Position numbers and translations under genes: made by a program. Of a stretch of 64,000 nt of DNA, positions 20,684 through 31,139 are shown piece after piece; position 1 is the stretch's first letter; the number at the start of each line of letters is the position of its first letter. Source of the stretch: Mariannaea sp. PMI_226 (taxonomy: Eukaryota > Ascomycota > Sordariomycetes > Hypocreales > Nectriaceae). The DNA lies in NCBI GenBank assembly GCA_024336345.1, contig JANFOG010000009.1, positions 1,975,784 to 2,039,783 on the forward strand. The letters are read 5' to 3'. Below the pieces are notes generated by a model. The model had not been told where the DNA came from. It saw nothing but the letters and a program-made list of their open reading frames with translations, and ran no database searches.

Positions 20684-22855
20684 TAAATTGATACAAATCA
20701 ATTGCCATGGCCTTATTACCTTTCCAAAATACTATGTTTAACTCCATCCTGCTGTTTCATTCCTCTTCAAACGTAGTGCATTTTTCGTTCCTCTTCCTTG
20801 CCCTTTGACCGAAAGGAAAGTGCGATAAACAGGCCAGCATGACTATAGGATATCTGGATGCTCTAGTTCTTCAGAGCCGTACAGTATCACCTTCAGATAT
20901 CTCCCAGATTGTCATTAGCCCCGCGTGCCTGCAGGTCTGTGCTACGGGGGGCTACTAGTGGCATTATAGCCGATCGAACCAAAAATTGGGGACTATGTAG
21001 TCCACTTTTGGCATCAGAGCAGCTAGGGAGATGAAGTGTCGTGTCCGATAGTCCAAGTACTCCGTGTAGCAACAAAACACGCTCTAGTAGTGAAAATTTT
21101 CGCTCATAAGGAGTACTATGGGAACTATGACAGCAGGAGTGTCTTAATGCGCTCAGTGGGATCATCTTCGCAGTGGCCCATTACCATGTGTCTGGGTTTT
21201 GAAGAACCCCATATGCCCACATGAACTGCGGAGCATATGTACCGGCGATCAATATAGAAGGGTTATGAAATTGTGAACTAACGAATAAATAGCAAGATTG
21301 TGTATATACGAATGCAACACTCTTCATTTGGAAACGGGCGTTTAGGCCAGAGTGACTTGAAGGCTGGTTACTTTGAGCCACAACCCACTTTCAAGGCTGC
21401 CCTCAATACTGTTCCTCGCATGTGATGCCAAGAGAGTGTGGAAGATGAATCCATGGCACAGTCTATCTATTACTCCCCTATGACAAGATCCTTGGTTGAT
21501 TAAACATAAGACGCTAGTTTCCGTCCAGAAAATCCCTTATCACTTTCCTGATTTGCACTTACTAGTAGCTTCGCTATGGTTTATTTAGTAATTAAAGATA
21601 TCCTATAAACAAAGCTAAGTGTAGCAAGCTAAGAACTCCTCCCCTTAGTCATCTTAAATTATTCATCTATCGCAAAGCAAACTATAGTTCTCCATTAGCT
21701 TTGAGATAATGTCGCTAAATAAGGGAGGATGCTCACAAGTATCGTCAGTGCTCACAGCCACAATAGGGATGGTAATGTATGTATAAGCGTTTGAGGTTGT
21801 GTAGATGAGATCCTGGGTGCCATAAGGACTAACTGAAGATTATAGATAAGCTTAGTTCAGAGATGAGCGGGGTTCGGTGCGCCGGTGAACATGAAGGGCC
21901 CTGAAAATGTGGTTAGCTCCACTATAATTTCACAGGGGCTAATGGGCCCAATCTGCGTTCCCCGATTTGTTTTGGGCGCTTCTGCATTCAATCGAGGGTC
22001 CACCCTCGGCAAACCCAGCCATTTATGAAAATGCCATCCAGATCAATGAGCTCAGCAGCAAGATTAGCACTTATTCCAACAACGTCCACTCACAGTCCGG
22101 ATACACTTAAGGATGCACACACACAGTCGTTGACTAGCAGAGACCGACCCATGCTAGATGTCCTCGCAATATGACGATTCTGTTTTCATGAAGGTGTGCC
22201 CAGTTGGCGCAATAGCTGGATAGCCCGCGGAACTTCCATTCATATTTGAGAGTCAACATCTAATCCATAAAGCTATCCTAAATAATTTTTTTTCTCCCTC
22301 CCTGATAGGAGATGAACCCTCCCTGCTACGATCCCTGCGATACCACCGACTACAGTTGAACATCTTGCGTATCTTCCAGCTCAGCTCGATCAAACCTTTA
22401 GTGTCTGCCTCCTTTCTCTCTCCTGCGTCAGAGACGGCATCTCAAAGGAAGAGGGTTAGAGATTGTACACCCTATCAGTTTTCAACAATCTCGCCCGCAT
22501 AAGCGAGTTCTTTCACACTTTCCCTCTCTACGCTATACGGGTCGACCAACTCCGAGGAGGTTTCATTATTCGGGGATGCTGGATGGATAAATCAAGTGAG
22601 TGGTGCTCTGGAAGGCTATCAAAGCTTTCCTCGTGAGGGACTTGCCTAAGTCTTTTGTCAAGCTTGTTCTATTAAGCAGTACCAGTTAGATTTAGTCTGT
22701 GAGAGGTGCAATAAGATTTAGCTTAAAAGAAGCAGAATCATACTCAGTATTATATTCTATCTCTTTTTACAACCTCTTTCAATCTGTTGAACTTCATTAC
22801 GAAATATAGTAGTCATCACCCGGCAGGTTCACTTTCTACATACCACTAAATTCTC
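20684..22855. other. 2.2 kb without a supportable gene
   Basis: There are many short ORFs on both strands, none longer than 90 aa and none with recognisable motifs. I also see no tRNA, repeat unit or clear transposon end here. The right end is the 3' side of the Myb/SANT gene. Confidence 0.45.
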
Positions 22856-24288
22856 TCAGGACTCCTTAAGTTTCGTACACCACCGTACCTGTAGACTCTC
22901 CTTAGACCTATCCCCTTCTGGAAAGGCCTCGTTGAACTGCTGGTGAATCTCAGGCCATGTTAGCTTCTCCCTACTCTTCTTCAATTTAATGAGAAGAGCA
23001 TCTTCCTGTGGGGTGTATTTGGCTTTTCGAGCTGACCCTCGCTTGGCCTTGCCCATTTGCCCACGCTCCGTACAAGGAGTCCAGTCAAACTGTATCTGGA
23101 ACGTTGCTTTGCCGTTCTGAGTTACGCGCTTCAGCACAGCATTTTCAAGCGGCCATTCCTCGAACTTGGCGAGAACTCCCCCCTCAGCCTCAATGGATCT
23201 TGGCTGCGATGGTGCTGGACTTTGGATCCGACTTGCCCGGTCGTCCGTCTAGTTCTCCAAGAGGTGCTACCAGTCGATAAGTTTGAAACCCTACGCCGTT
23301 TGCGCGAGGGTTGCCGATCATCGTAGTCCGACTGTTCATCATCCTCGTCTGTCGAAGAACTAGGGCGGCAGGTAATGCAGTCAGCATCATCTTCGCTTCT
23401 CTCTTCATCACTATAATAATCATAGCGTAACGATCCAGATACAGTCCTGCGACGGAGGTGGCGGCGCATCGATGAATTTGGAGATGGAGAAGTAGATGAA
23501 GCATTGTGCTGTTCAGCTTCCAAATCGTCAGCTTTATGGGCTTTTGTAGGATGTGGCTCTTGGGGTTGTGCCATTTGTGTCGTACCTTGTTCTGCAGGAT
23601 CAGGGGATTTAGGGGTGCTGCTACATCGTGAAGGAGTTGTACTTAGTGGTATGTCGCTAATTTCCCTAGACTCTTGGGCCGGAAGTAGCGTGCTTAATGA
23701 TTGCACAGTTTGTGTTAAGGCAGAATCATCAGAAGCCTTAGGTAGCGAAGGTGCCCAGTCTACTGCTTGGATATCGCCATAACTGACAGGAGTCGGCTTC
23801 GAGTTGTCAACGTTATTAGATGCTTGCCCTCCAGATTCTGCTGTAGGATGTCCTGGAGGTTCGTGAGGGAGCTCTGGTGTTGGACAGGGCTCTGTTGATG
23901 CAAGCGCTGAATTTGAAGAATCAGCATCGCAATTTGGTCCCATTCTTAGCCACTTAGCGGCTTCATCGGCAACACATAGAGCCTTATCTCTTAATAAAGT
24001 TAGCATTACTAAATGTACACCAGATTTATAAAGAGTCCCAAGGTTATTTTCTTGGTAAGCGGTTTTATCTACGTCTAGATGCGGAAGGGGGGGAGTCGAC
24101 AATTTAGATAATGAGGTTGGAGCATTAATGGCTCCATAGAGAGCGGATTTCGGCAATCCAAAAATCACATTGGGGATGGCTGGCTTATTTGCATAAAGGG
24201 TAGGTAATTCCACTAATTGGGCACCAACAAGGTCAACAAATACTATATCAGCTCTTTCTAGATCAACAGTTAGACAGACAGAAAGCAA
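22856..24288 (-). pseudogene. Myb/SANT-like DNA-binding protein gene with a frameshift
   Basis: A long minus-strand frame (to 23131) gives ~385 aa. It starts ADIVFVDLVGAQLVELPTLY, a conserved N-terminal domain in this fungal family, and continues into a Ser/Pro/Glu-rich linker and a KRRR basic patch. The family's C-terminal part (VLAKFEEWPLENAVLKRVT, then KYTPQEDALLIKLKKSREKL and WPEIHQQFNEAFPEGDRSKE, a Myb/SANT-type helix-turn-helix) sits in a different frame ending at 22856. The shift lies at about 23215-23260. No ATG opens the long frame, so a short first exon may lie upstream of a CTAG acceptor near 24265. The frameshift separates the DNA-binding domain and makes this a probable pseudogene. 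A piece of the same gene is fused to APH sequence at 10575-10660. Confidence 0.7.
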
Positions 24289-25060
24289 TCAATTTAAACT
24301 AGCATAGCACATACCGCGCGACTAAGACTGAGTGATAGATATAGCGAGGCTAGAAGCTGGTGGAAGCGATATATCAAATTGTAAGACATCTGCTTATCTA
24401 TCATCTCCGGAATCTTCTGCATCGAAGTCAACATCCAAGGGAATGCAGATTGGCTCAAAAGAAGTGCCAATTGAGGAAATAGAGGGCAGAGTGGCTTCCT
24501 CTTTGCGCAAGGGCGTAGGATGAGAATGAGGACGAGAAGGGGCTTGCTACTGCCACGGGCTGGAATTATAGGTGAGTGTTGAAGTCATTGTTAAGCTGCA
24601 CACGCTTCTGGCAAAGGATTTTGGTTCAAGTTGGAGAATATGGCCAAGAGAGTGGGCACATCACCCTTTATGTCCTGACGCAGGAGACTTCGCTCAAGCG
24701 TTAATACAACTATCCATACCAGGAGGGGGTTTGAGAGGAGGCCGTTGTACTGCCCTCCTTGTTCAACTTACGCAACCCCTAAACCTCCGAGCCAGGTTAA
24801 TATAATTGCATTAATAAAAACCTCTCACTACCTCGCCATCATCTTCTGGCCCAAAACATCTAACGTAGACATTAAGTCATACCCATTCCCTTGTAGAAAT
24901 CACCTCCGTCAGCTTATACAGCTAGCACACCATAATAATCCAACTGAACCACTCAGCCATGCCTAAATACATCTCTTGGGGCTCCAGAGTTGGACCAGGT
25001 CCACCGCATAAGTCCAATGGCTTGCATGAAGTTACAAGCACACAGCGCGCTTGATCATGG
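24289..25060. other. Intergenic, no gene seen
   Basis: Short ORFs at 24332-24523, 24572-24805 and 24745-24966 (+) have no motifs. The region lies upstream of the Myb/SANT gene and downstream of the Helitron-like pseudogene. Confidence 0.45.
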
Positions 25061-26311
25061 TCAGTCATCCTCCGAGTCCGTGACACACTCAAGTTGCTTT
25101 GTTGCGAATGGCCAACAACTAAATGGCTGTCTCTTGAAACCGGAAACGCTGCACCTGACATCACCAATCCATATATCGGAGATGAAGCAGCTTCTCGAGG
25201 AGGGTGCTGCACTGCCGTGTCCCGTTTCCATTGAGCCAAACCAATACGGTTGTATTAAGACTGCCTCACATCTCTGCTGACGTTGGCTAGGGAAATCCCT
25301 CGGTGACTCCGGAACTAGCCCCCAGACCGTTGAGTGCTTGCGGCCTCCACCTGACTTGACGATAGCCCGCTTCTCGGCCAAATGGATGATCATCCTTGGC
25401 CTTTTAAACTCCTCACACCTCAGCGCCGAATAAGGGTCCAAAGAGTATGCTTGGTGTAACAAAACCCACTCACTCCATGCCACACTAACCAGCTCAGCTA
25501 AGGCCACCTTCTTATAGCAGGCCATACATCGTTGAATAGGCAAAGTCTTGGTATCTGTAAATGCATTATAGAAATTCTGTACAGTAAATACCTGCATGGC
25601 CTGCGTGATAGGTTGGCACCATCGCCCTGCCTCTGATAGATGCTGCTTCTCTGAAAATCGCATCTCTATAGTTGTAAGAACCTTATTAACATCCTCGATT
25701 TGCTGCTCCATGCTTCTTTCTACATACTTGCTATCTAAACGCTGTCGCTTACCTAGCATTGGGGGAATCATAAGATCACTTTGCTGCCTTTTTCTTGTTG
25801 CCTGGATTGGTTCCCCCACTGCAATATTGATACATAACTCATCCTCTGACTCAATCTGGTGATAGGATTGTATATCTCTAACTATTCCTTCTGATGGACG
25901 ACTGGATATGCCACTTGGCGAAGAGAGAGGATCCGGCATAGGCTACCGAAGAGGCCTTAGCGTTCTCATGTATTGGCTGTAGGGAACCTCTGTGCTTCGT
26001 CTACCACGGATTGGCTGGATGGTGGAAGAGGGTGATGGTAGTTGAATTGGGGGAATGTTTGATATTGTGATCTTCCCTTTTGTGCTTTCCTTTGGTGCAA
26101 CTAGTTGACTGGATTGGCTCTGCTTAATTGTTAAGAGATGGCTTTTATATTCTTCTGCTGGGACTGGGGCTTGGCGTATACTACTAACTGCTGTGGGTGT
26201 TTCTGGCTTCCTAGAGGTAATACGATTGATTAAGTCTTGTACCTCAGGACTTAGAACACCTATATCCCAGGGACGAGTATTGCCAGAAGCATCTTAATTT
26301 TGGTTAGACAT
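25061..26311 (-). pseudogene. Helitron-like ORF (N-terminal region), RIP-stopped
   Basis: One frame of 417 codons starts at ATG 26311 and is interrupted by TAA (codon 6) and TAG (25943-25945), both explainable as CAA/CAG-to-TAA/TAG changes. The distal part, FYNAFTDTKTLPIQRCMACY followed by KK...LVSVAWSEW, resembles the zinc-binding region that precedes the helicase-like domains of fungal Helitrons (LPIQRCxxCYK). The Rep and helicase domains themselves are absent, so this is a fragment or a captured 5' part. It is divergent to the 26874-28325 pseudogene across a 560-bp spacer. Helitron assignment is moderate; the N-terminal 240 residues are unrecognised. Confidence 0.5.
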
Positions 26312-26873
26312 AATATAAGCAATAATATAATATATATTCATAATAAAAAACTATTATAATGCCAGACAGTTTTTGCCATTCCTTTCTTCTTTCTTATTTA
26401 CTAAAAAAAACACATAACTTTATAAGAGAATACTATTTCTCGAAGAGAACATTGCTCCTCATACTGTATATGTACACATGATCTAGCTTGACTGACTATT
26501 TTCTCACCATAATGTAGCCACAGACCTCAGCTGGTTTTGCTTTTTCTACTACAATACCACACCTCACCACAGTCCAATACATACCAACAACTTCACCAAC
26601 CCAATAAGCACTCTAAAAAAATACACCAACTATAATAATACTAATGTAATCATACCCCCAAGCCTTGGCTATCTGTTGCAGCTGATCCAAAAGCTACCAC
26701 ACCAGCTTCAGTAATATGCTCTATTGCCACTGTGTTAGTACACTTCTTATACGTTCTTGCCCCTACTTATCTTCCGTCTTTTCTTTGTCCTCCTTCCTCT
26801 TACACTCCTCATTCCTCTCCTCATTATTGCAATAATTGCCTCATACTAATATTCCTTATTCCAATCTACCACA
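26312..26873. promoter_or_regulatory. Shared spacer of two divergent decayed ORFs
   Basis: This is AT-rich at the left (ATAATATAATATATATTC) and CT/CA-rich towards 26873 with pyrimidine runs, as in fungal promoters. It separates two divergently oriented ORFs that carry the same type of damage, so it was probably a bidirectional promoter in one mobile unit. Confidence 0.35.
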
Positions 26874-28325
26874 ATGAACACTCCAGGACCAAGCCAGACA
26901 CCTATTCGAAAGCCAAGGAAGCCAGCAGAATACCAAGGTAGCGCTGGCGGCGATGTATCCATGACCTTTCTCGTCAAGACCAACATCCCATCCCGCTTTT
27001 CGTCTGCTGAGGAATTCCGCATTAAGGGACTCAATGCCGAGACTATTGCTCAGGTATACCTCCCTTGCCCAGACTGGCTAAAGCAACCACAATATAGTGC
27101 CCTCTCCCTTTCCTACCACCCGGACGAGCCAAGCCCGTCTATCTTCTTCAGCTTGAACATTTCCCTCTACCACCAGAGGATCACCTCAGAGGATTGGAAA
27201 GACCAATAGTTTATTATGACCAGCCGTATACACCCATATGCCCTAACCTGGCACCTCAAACAAACAGCCGGATTGGAATCTGAAGTTGGCACCATGATGG
27301 AATATACAATCCCAGTTCTTATCGTCAGAGATCAGGGATACCAACCGTGAGTGCACATCCCTACTAATACAACCTTCTATACATCTAGCTAACTGCCTTC
27401 TGCACACAATAGACTCCTTGAACGAAACTTACAAGGCGTCACCCTATTCCCAAACTTCTCCCCAATGATCTCCTTTACCGGTCCAGTTGTTGGCTCTGGC
27501 CAAACCCTTTTGCAAAAGGAATCCACAGGTCTAAGCAACACCCAGCTCAAATGCTGTGGCTTTATCCAGCAATCGACCTATCTATCCCCACCTGATATGG
27601 CCAAGTCACCATTTGGCGGGTTCCACTACTTTCAGATTTTCGTTATCTTCCCCATCCACGCGAACCTATGGACTATTATTCACAAGAAAATGGCCGAAAG
27701 GGAAGAGAGCCCATTCTAACCAAATGCGCTATTCATATGCATTGGAAAAGTCGTCAGCATACTCAATCACGACTTAATGGTCAACCCACCAGAACATGCA
27801 GATGACTATGTTTTAGTTGTTGTCCCTGACTCCTTCAGTTGGCCTCACCGAAACCAAGCAAGCACATTGCCGCCATCAACTCCAACCACTTCCCCCACAA
27901 GCCACCAGACAGGTGCACGACCAACACTAGACTTTGCAAAAATGAAATACATCTCCCCGATGAAACAGAGGCAACCAACAGACCACTTGAACCAAGACGA
28001 GCCAATCCAGCCTATCACACCAAATTCTCCCCCTGCCAAACGAATGCTATAGGATCTTAATACCACACCATCCAAAAAGCCCCGATCTATTCCACCTGCA
28101 TCTTCTTCATATTCCACAGATAGCACAGCAGATGAAGTCGCCCTTGTTACCCCGGCCCCAAATACTGACACCGTCGATGAGATCCAGGCACCAGGACCAA
28201 ATAATGATCCCTTCACAAGTATAAACATAAGAGCATCATTGAACATAGCAAAACATGATTCCACTACATTAGTGGCAGACAAGCCTAATCGCAGAAGCCT
28301 AATCAAGAGACAATATCAAGCATAA
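26874..28325 (+). pseudogene. Unrecognised two-exon protein gene, RIP-stopped
   Basis: Exon 1 starts at ATG 26874. A well-formed intron (27347-27412; GTGAGT donor, CACAATAG acceptor) joins it in frame to exon 2, which continues to TAA at 28323-28325. Three in-frame stops (TAG 27207, TAA 27717, TAG 28050) break an otherwise single frame of about 460 codons. The protein begins MNTPGPSQTPIRKPRKPAEY and has a globular middle (NIPSRFSSAEEFRIKGLNAE ... FPNFSPMISFTGPVVGSG) and a Pro/Ser-rich C-terminal third ending RRSLIKRQYQA. I know no family for it. Its preserved frame and splice sites show recent decay. The divergent arrangement with 25061-26311 suggests both belonged to one element. Confidence 0.55.
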
Positions 28326-29491
28326 TTTAACTTTCTATTCATTTTATTGTTAGCTACTAATTTTCCATTTCCTTCCAATTAGTCTTTATGGTATCTTGAT
28401 CTTAGTATTTCAGGAACACACATTCATTCTATTTCTTAATCTTTAGCCTCAGTATGTGTATCTATATGTGACTTATAGGGTAGGCTGGCAGGAGATGGTC
28501 GCAGCTGAGGTAGCTCTGGGAAACAGCACGTGGGAGTCCCTTGCTGTAGGGAAGGTCGCTTACCCTATAGCCAGGTTTCGGTCAGCTCCAGCATCTAACT
28601 TAGATACTCTTCTCTTAATAATAAGAATGTTGGATTTCCGTTTTCAATTTAAAAGATAACTTCCTACCCTACAATGAAAAATAAATCCTCCATCTAAATG
28701 TTGAACGTGCGGAGCACGTGAAACAGTCACGTGATGTGATTTGGGTCGGCTATGCGTGTGTTTTATGTGTGTTGTTTCTATTTGCTGTTTTCCCTGTATG
28801 ACCTCCATAGCAATTGCCCGGCTGGCCGGGCAAGCAGACAAGCAAGAAGGAGGAAGGATAGATATATCCTGCCTGGCATAGCCTAGATGATAGTCTCCTT
28901 TTCTCCTCATTAATAAATTGGTCTAAACAGGCTGCATACTGTTATTAGTCCCTATTTTCATAGTGTGTAGCTTGTTTAATACTAAAAGTGACCTACCCTA
29001 TAGCAAAATATATTTAGGGCTCCTCAATGCACGCTTTCAATTCCACGATTACCGAGTCACCTAGCCTACTCAATATTTCAAAATACCCCGACAAAGTCAG
29101 GATGGGAGACAGTCCCCCGCTCTACGGGTTCTATTTCGCATTGGCGGTATTAATTCCTATATGCTAAGTTCCTATCTCGACATACCCAACACCATTATGA
29201 ACCTGCCCCCCCGACTATCCCCTCAGAACATATATGATATAAATGGAGACTTATTTGGAGATAGAACTCTAGCTTAGGTTACTAGATTCACGGGGAGGCA
29301 GATAGCGGCGCTATTAGTATGTTTCCTCTATGCTTTCCAGCCTTAAAGCGGATCCTCGGCCCCAAAGGATAGTGGTTTTTTCAAATGTAAGTGAATTATC
29401 ACCTCCAGAAGAAGCCCTTAGAAACCCACAAATTTAGACAACCCCTACTTAAAAACCACCCCCTAGGTAACCAAGAAACGCAAAAGGCAAT
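28326..29491. other. Intergenic; two CACGTG boxes and a GC-rich hairpin
   Basis: No gene is seen. Two CACGTG/TCACGTG E-boxes stand 15 bp apart near 28714-28733, and a CCCGGCTGGCCGGG palindrome lies near 28818-28831. An 88-aa minus ORF overlapping these (28644-28910) is not convincing. Confidence 0.4.
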
Positions 29492-29666
29492 GCAGGAAAA
29501 CAGCAGGAAGGCAACGCAGGAAAACAGCAGGAATGCAACACAGGAAAGCAGCAAAGCAGCAGGAAAGCAACGCAGGAAAGCAGCAGGAAAGCAACGCAGG
29601 AAAACAGCAGGAATCCAACGCAGGAAAACAGCAGGAAAGCAGCGCAGGAAAGCAGCAGAAAACACC
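29492..29666 (+). repeat. 24-bp minisatellite
   Basis: About seven head-to-tail copies of a 24-bp unit, GCAGGAAAACAGCAGGAA plus GGCAAC with small variants; one copy is shortened. All three frames on both strands stay open across it because the unit length is a multiple of three and lacks stops, which explains the overlapping Gln/Lys-rich and Cys/Leu/Phe-rich ORFs. These are not genes. Confidence 0.85.
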
Positions 29667-29739
29667 TAAACTCCCAAACCACACCGCTAGCAACTACACA
29701 CCGCAAACTAGTTATTACTTTATATTATACCTACCAGCT

Positions 29740-29922
29740 AGGTTTTATAGCAGCAAGTCGCATACCATAGGACATTAAGTCCTTGCAAGAATCCCTAAGT
29801 TATTGGAAATCTTCCCTTAGCAATAAAAGCAACCTGTAAGCTAGTAGAAGAGGATTTGGCAGCAAGATCAAGGATGCTAGGGGATAAAGCTTTCCCCTTA
29901 CTATCTGCTGATAGCAACCTCC
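29740..29922 (-). repeat. Structured repeat unit 1 (candidate RNA element)
   Basis: The unit folds as two adjacent three-way junctions. Domain A is closed by AGGTT (29740-29744)/AACCT (29831-29835) and holds hairpin 1, AGGAC/GTCCT (29769-29773/29779-29783), and hairpin 2, CTAAG/CTTAG (29795-29799/29816-29820). Domain B is closed by GAGG(A)TT (29850-29856)/AACCTC (29916-29921) and holds AGGGG/CCCCT and CTATC/GATAG hairpins. Junction strands TGCAAGAATC and CAATAAAAGC are shared with the other units. The strand given is inferred from A.C mismatches that become G.U pairs on the minus strand. Confidence 0.6.
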
Positions 29923-30043
29923 ATTATATTATAAAAGCAATATTGAGCCCCCAGAACCCAGTATAAGAAAAAGCCCCCCGAACCCACTATAGGAAAAAGC
30001 CCCCAGAAAACACGACATGTAACTCAAACGGCACCTACCAACT

Positions 30044-30198
30044 AGGTTTTCCAGCAGCAAAGCGCATACTGTAGGAACATAATTCCTTACACAAATCCCT
30101 AAGGGCTTATGAAAGTTCCCTTAGCAATAAGTGCAACCTGCAAGCTAGTAGAGAAGGATTTGGCAATGTGAGAATGCTATCTAGTGATAACAACCTTC
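30044..30198 (-). repeat. Structured repeat unit 2
   Basis: Same plan as unit 1. The closing stem is AGGTT/AACCT (30044-30048/30135-30139), hairpin 1 AGGAA/TTCCT (30073-30077/30083-30087) and hairpin 2 CTAAGGG/CCCTTAG (30099-30105/30118-30124). The domain B stem is GAAGG(A)TT/AACCTTC (30153-30160/30192-30198), with a TATC/GATA hairpin. The GGGG hairpin of domain B is missing, so this unit is about 30 nt shorter. Confidence 0.6.
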
Positions 30199-30274
30199 TA
30201 CATACCACCAAGAGTAATATGAAGCCCCCAGACAACCCACCAAAAGACACATCAAAACTTAGTACCCACTAGCT

Positions 30275-30456
30275 AGGATTTCTGGCTACATAGCGTATGC
30301 CATAGGGATTAGATCCCTTGCAAGAATCCCTAAAGTAAATATCTTACTTTAGCAATAAAAGCAACCTATAAGCTAATGGGGAAGGTTTTGGCAGCTATAT
30401 AAAAATAACTAACAAGGGAAAAGCTTCCCCTTTACTATCTTCTGATAGTAACCTTC
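30275..30456 (-). repeat. Structured repeat unit 3
   Basis: The closing stem is AGG(A)TT/AACCT, hairpin 1 AGGGA/TCCCT (30304-30308/30314-30318) and hairpin 2 a perfect 9-bp stem CTAAAGTAA/TTACTTTAG (30330-30338/30344-30352). The domain B stem is GAAGGTT/AACCTTC (30381-30387/30450-30456), with AAGGG/CCCTT and ACTATC/GATAGT hairpins. Hairpin 2 is longest here, which makes this the clearest copy. Confidence 0.6.
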
Positions 30457-30747
30457 TTCTATACTTGTAACGTATACGCAACCCCACAGACCCCACCCAT
30501 AAGGTATTAGATCACCCATTAGAACCTCCCCAGACTAGGTGAGGGAAATCCGTCAGAACCCAGCCTGGCTTGGTGAGGGAACTTAAATACCTCATAATAT
30601 ATCAGTTAGGAGTAGCTTTGCTCCCCTTATTCCCTAAGGAATGTGCCATCTGTCCACCCGCTTACCCTCGATAGCAAATATCAGTTATAATTTTATGTCC
30701 CTATATGAGCCCCCACTAGCTCACTGCTTCCAATAATTGCACTAACT

Positions 30748-30929
30748 AGGTTTTGCAGTAGCTGATACGCATACTATAGGAATTATATTCCTTGCTAAAA
30801 TCCTTAAGATAAATAGCCTTACCTTAACAATAATGGCAACCTATAAGCTAGCACAGGAGGTTTTGTTAGCAAAGTCAAACCTTATTAGGGGATATAATTG
30901 CCCCTTACTACCAGCTAATAGTAACCTCC
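30748..30929 (-). repeat. Structured repeat unit 4
   Basis: The closing stem is AGGTT/AACCT (30748-30752/30838-30842), hairpin 1 AGGAA/TTCCT (30778-30782/30788-30792) and hairpin 2 TTAAGATAA/TTACCTTAA with one A.C mismatch (30804-30812/30819-30827). The domain B stem is GGAGGTT/AACCTCC (30856-30862/30923-30929), with AGGGG/CCCCT and ACTA/TAGT hairpins. A more diverged fifth copy may lie at about 31375-31465. Confidence 0.6.
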
Positions 30930-31139
30930 TTGGTCCTAGAGTACACCAAACTCTAGACCTAGCATATATAAATATATACCCCCAGAACCCACTGTGTGTA
31001 AATATATGCCCCTAGAACCCACTGGCTCCGGAGTGCACCAATCTCCAGAGCATAGTAAGGTGCTATATCACCCATCTAAATGGTGCCAAACCAAGTGAGA
31101 AGAATCCATTAGAATAAGGTTCGGCACCATAAGGGAGGC

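Noticed and set aside
29399..29778. Five overlapping ORFs of 76-92 aa on both strands, Gln/Lys- or Cys/Phe-rich
   Set aside because: They are translations of the 24-bp minisatellite, which has no stop in any frame.
29740..30929. Group I intron, hammerhead or HDV-like ribozyme
   Set aside because: No P7/guanosine-site order, no CUGAUGA...GAAA core and no HDV double pseudoknot can be drawn; the class is left open.
29740..30929. CRISPR array
   Set aside because: Units are long, diverged and unequally spaced, in a eukaryotic sequence; nothing like short identical repeats with spacers.
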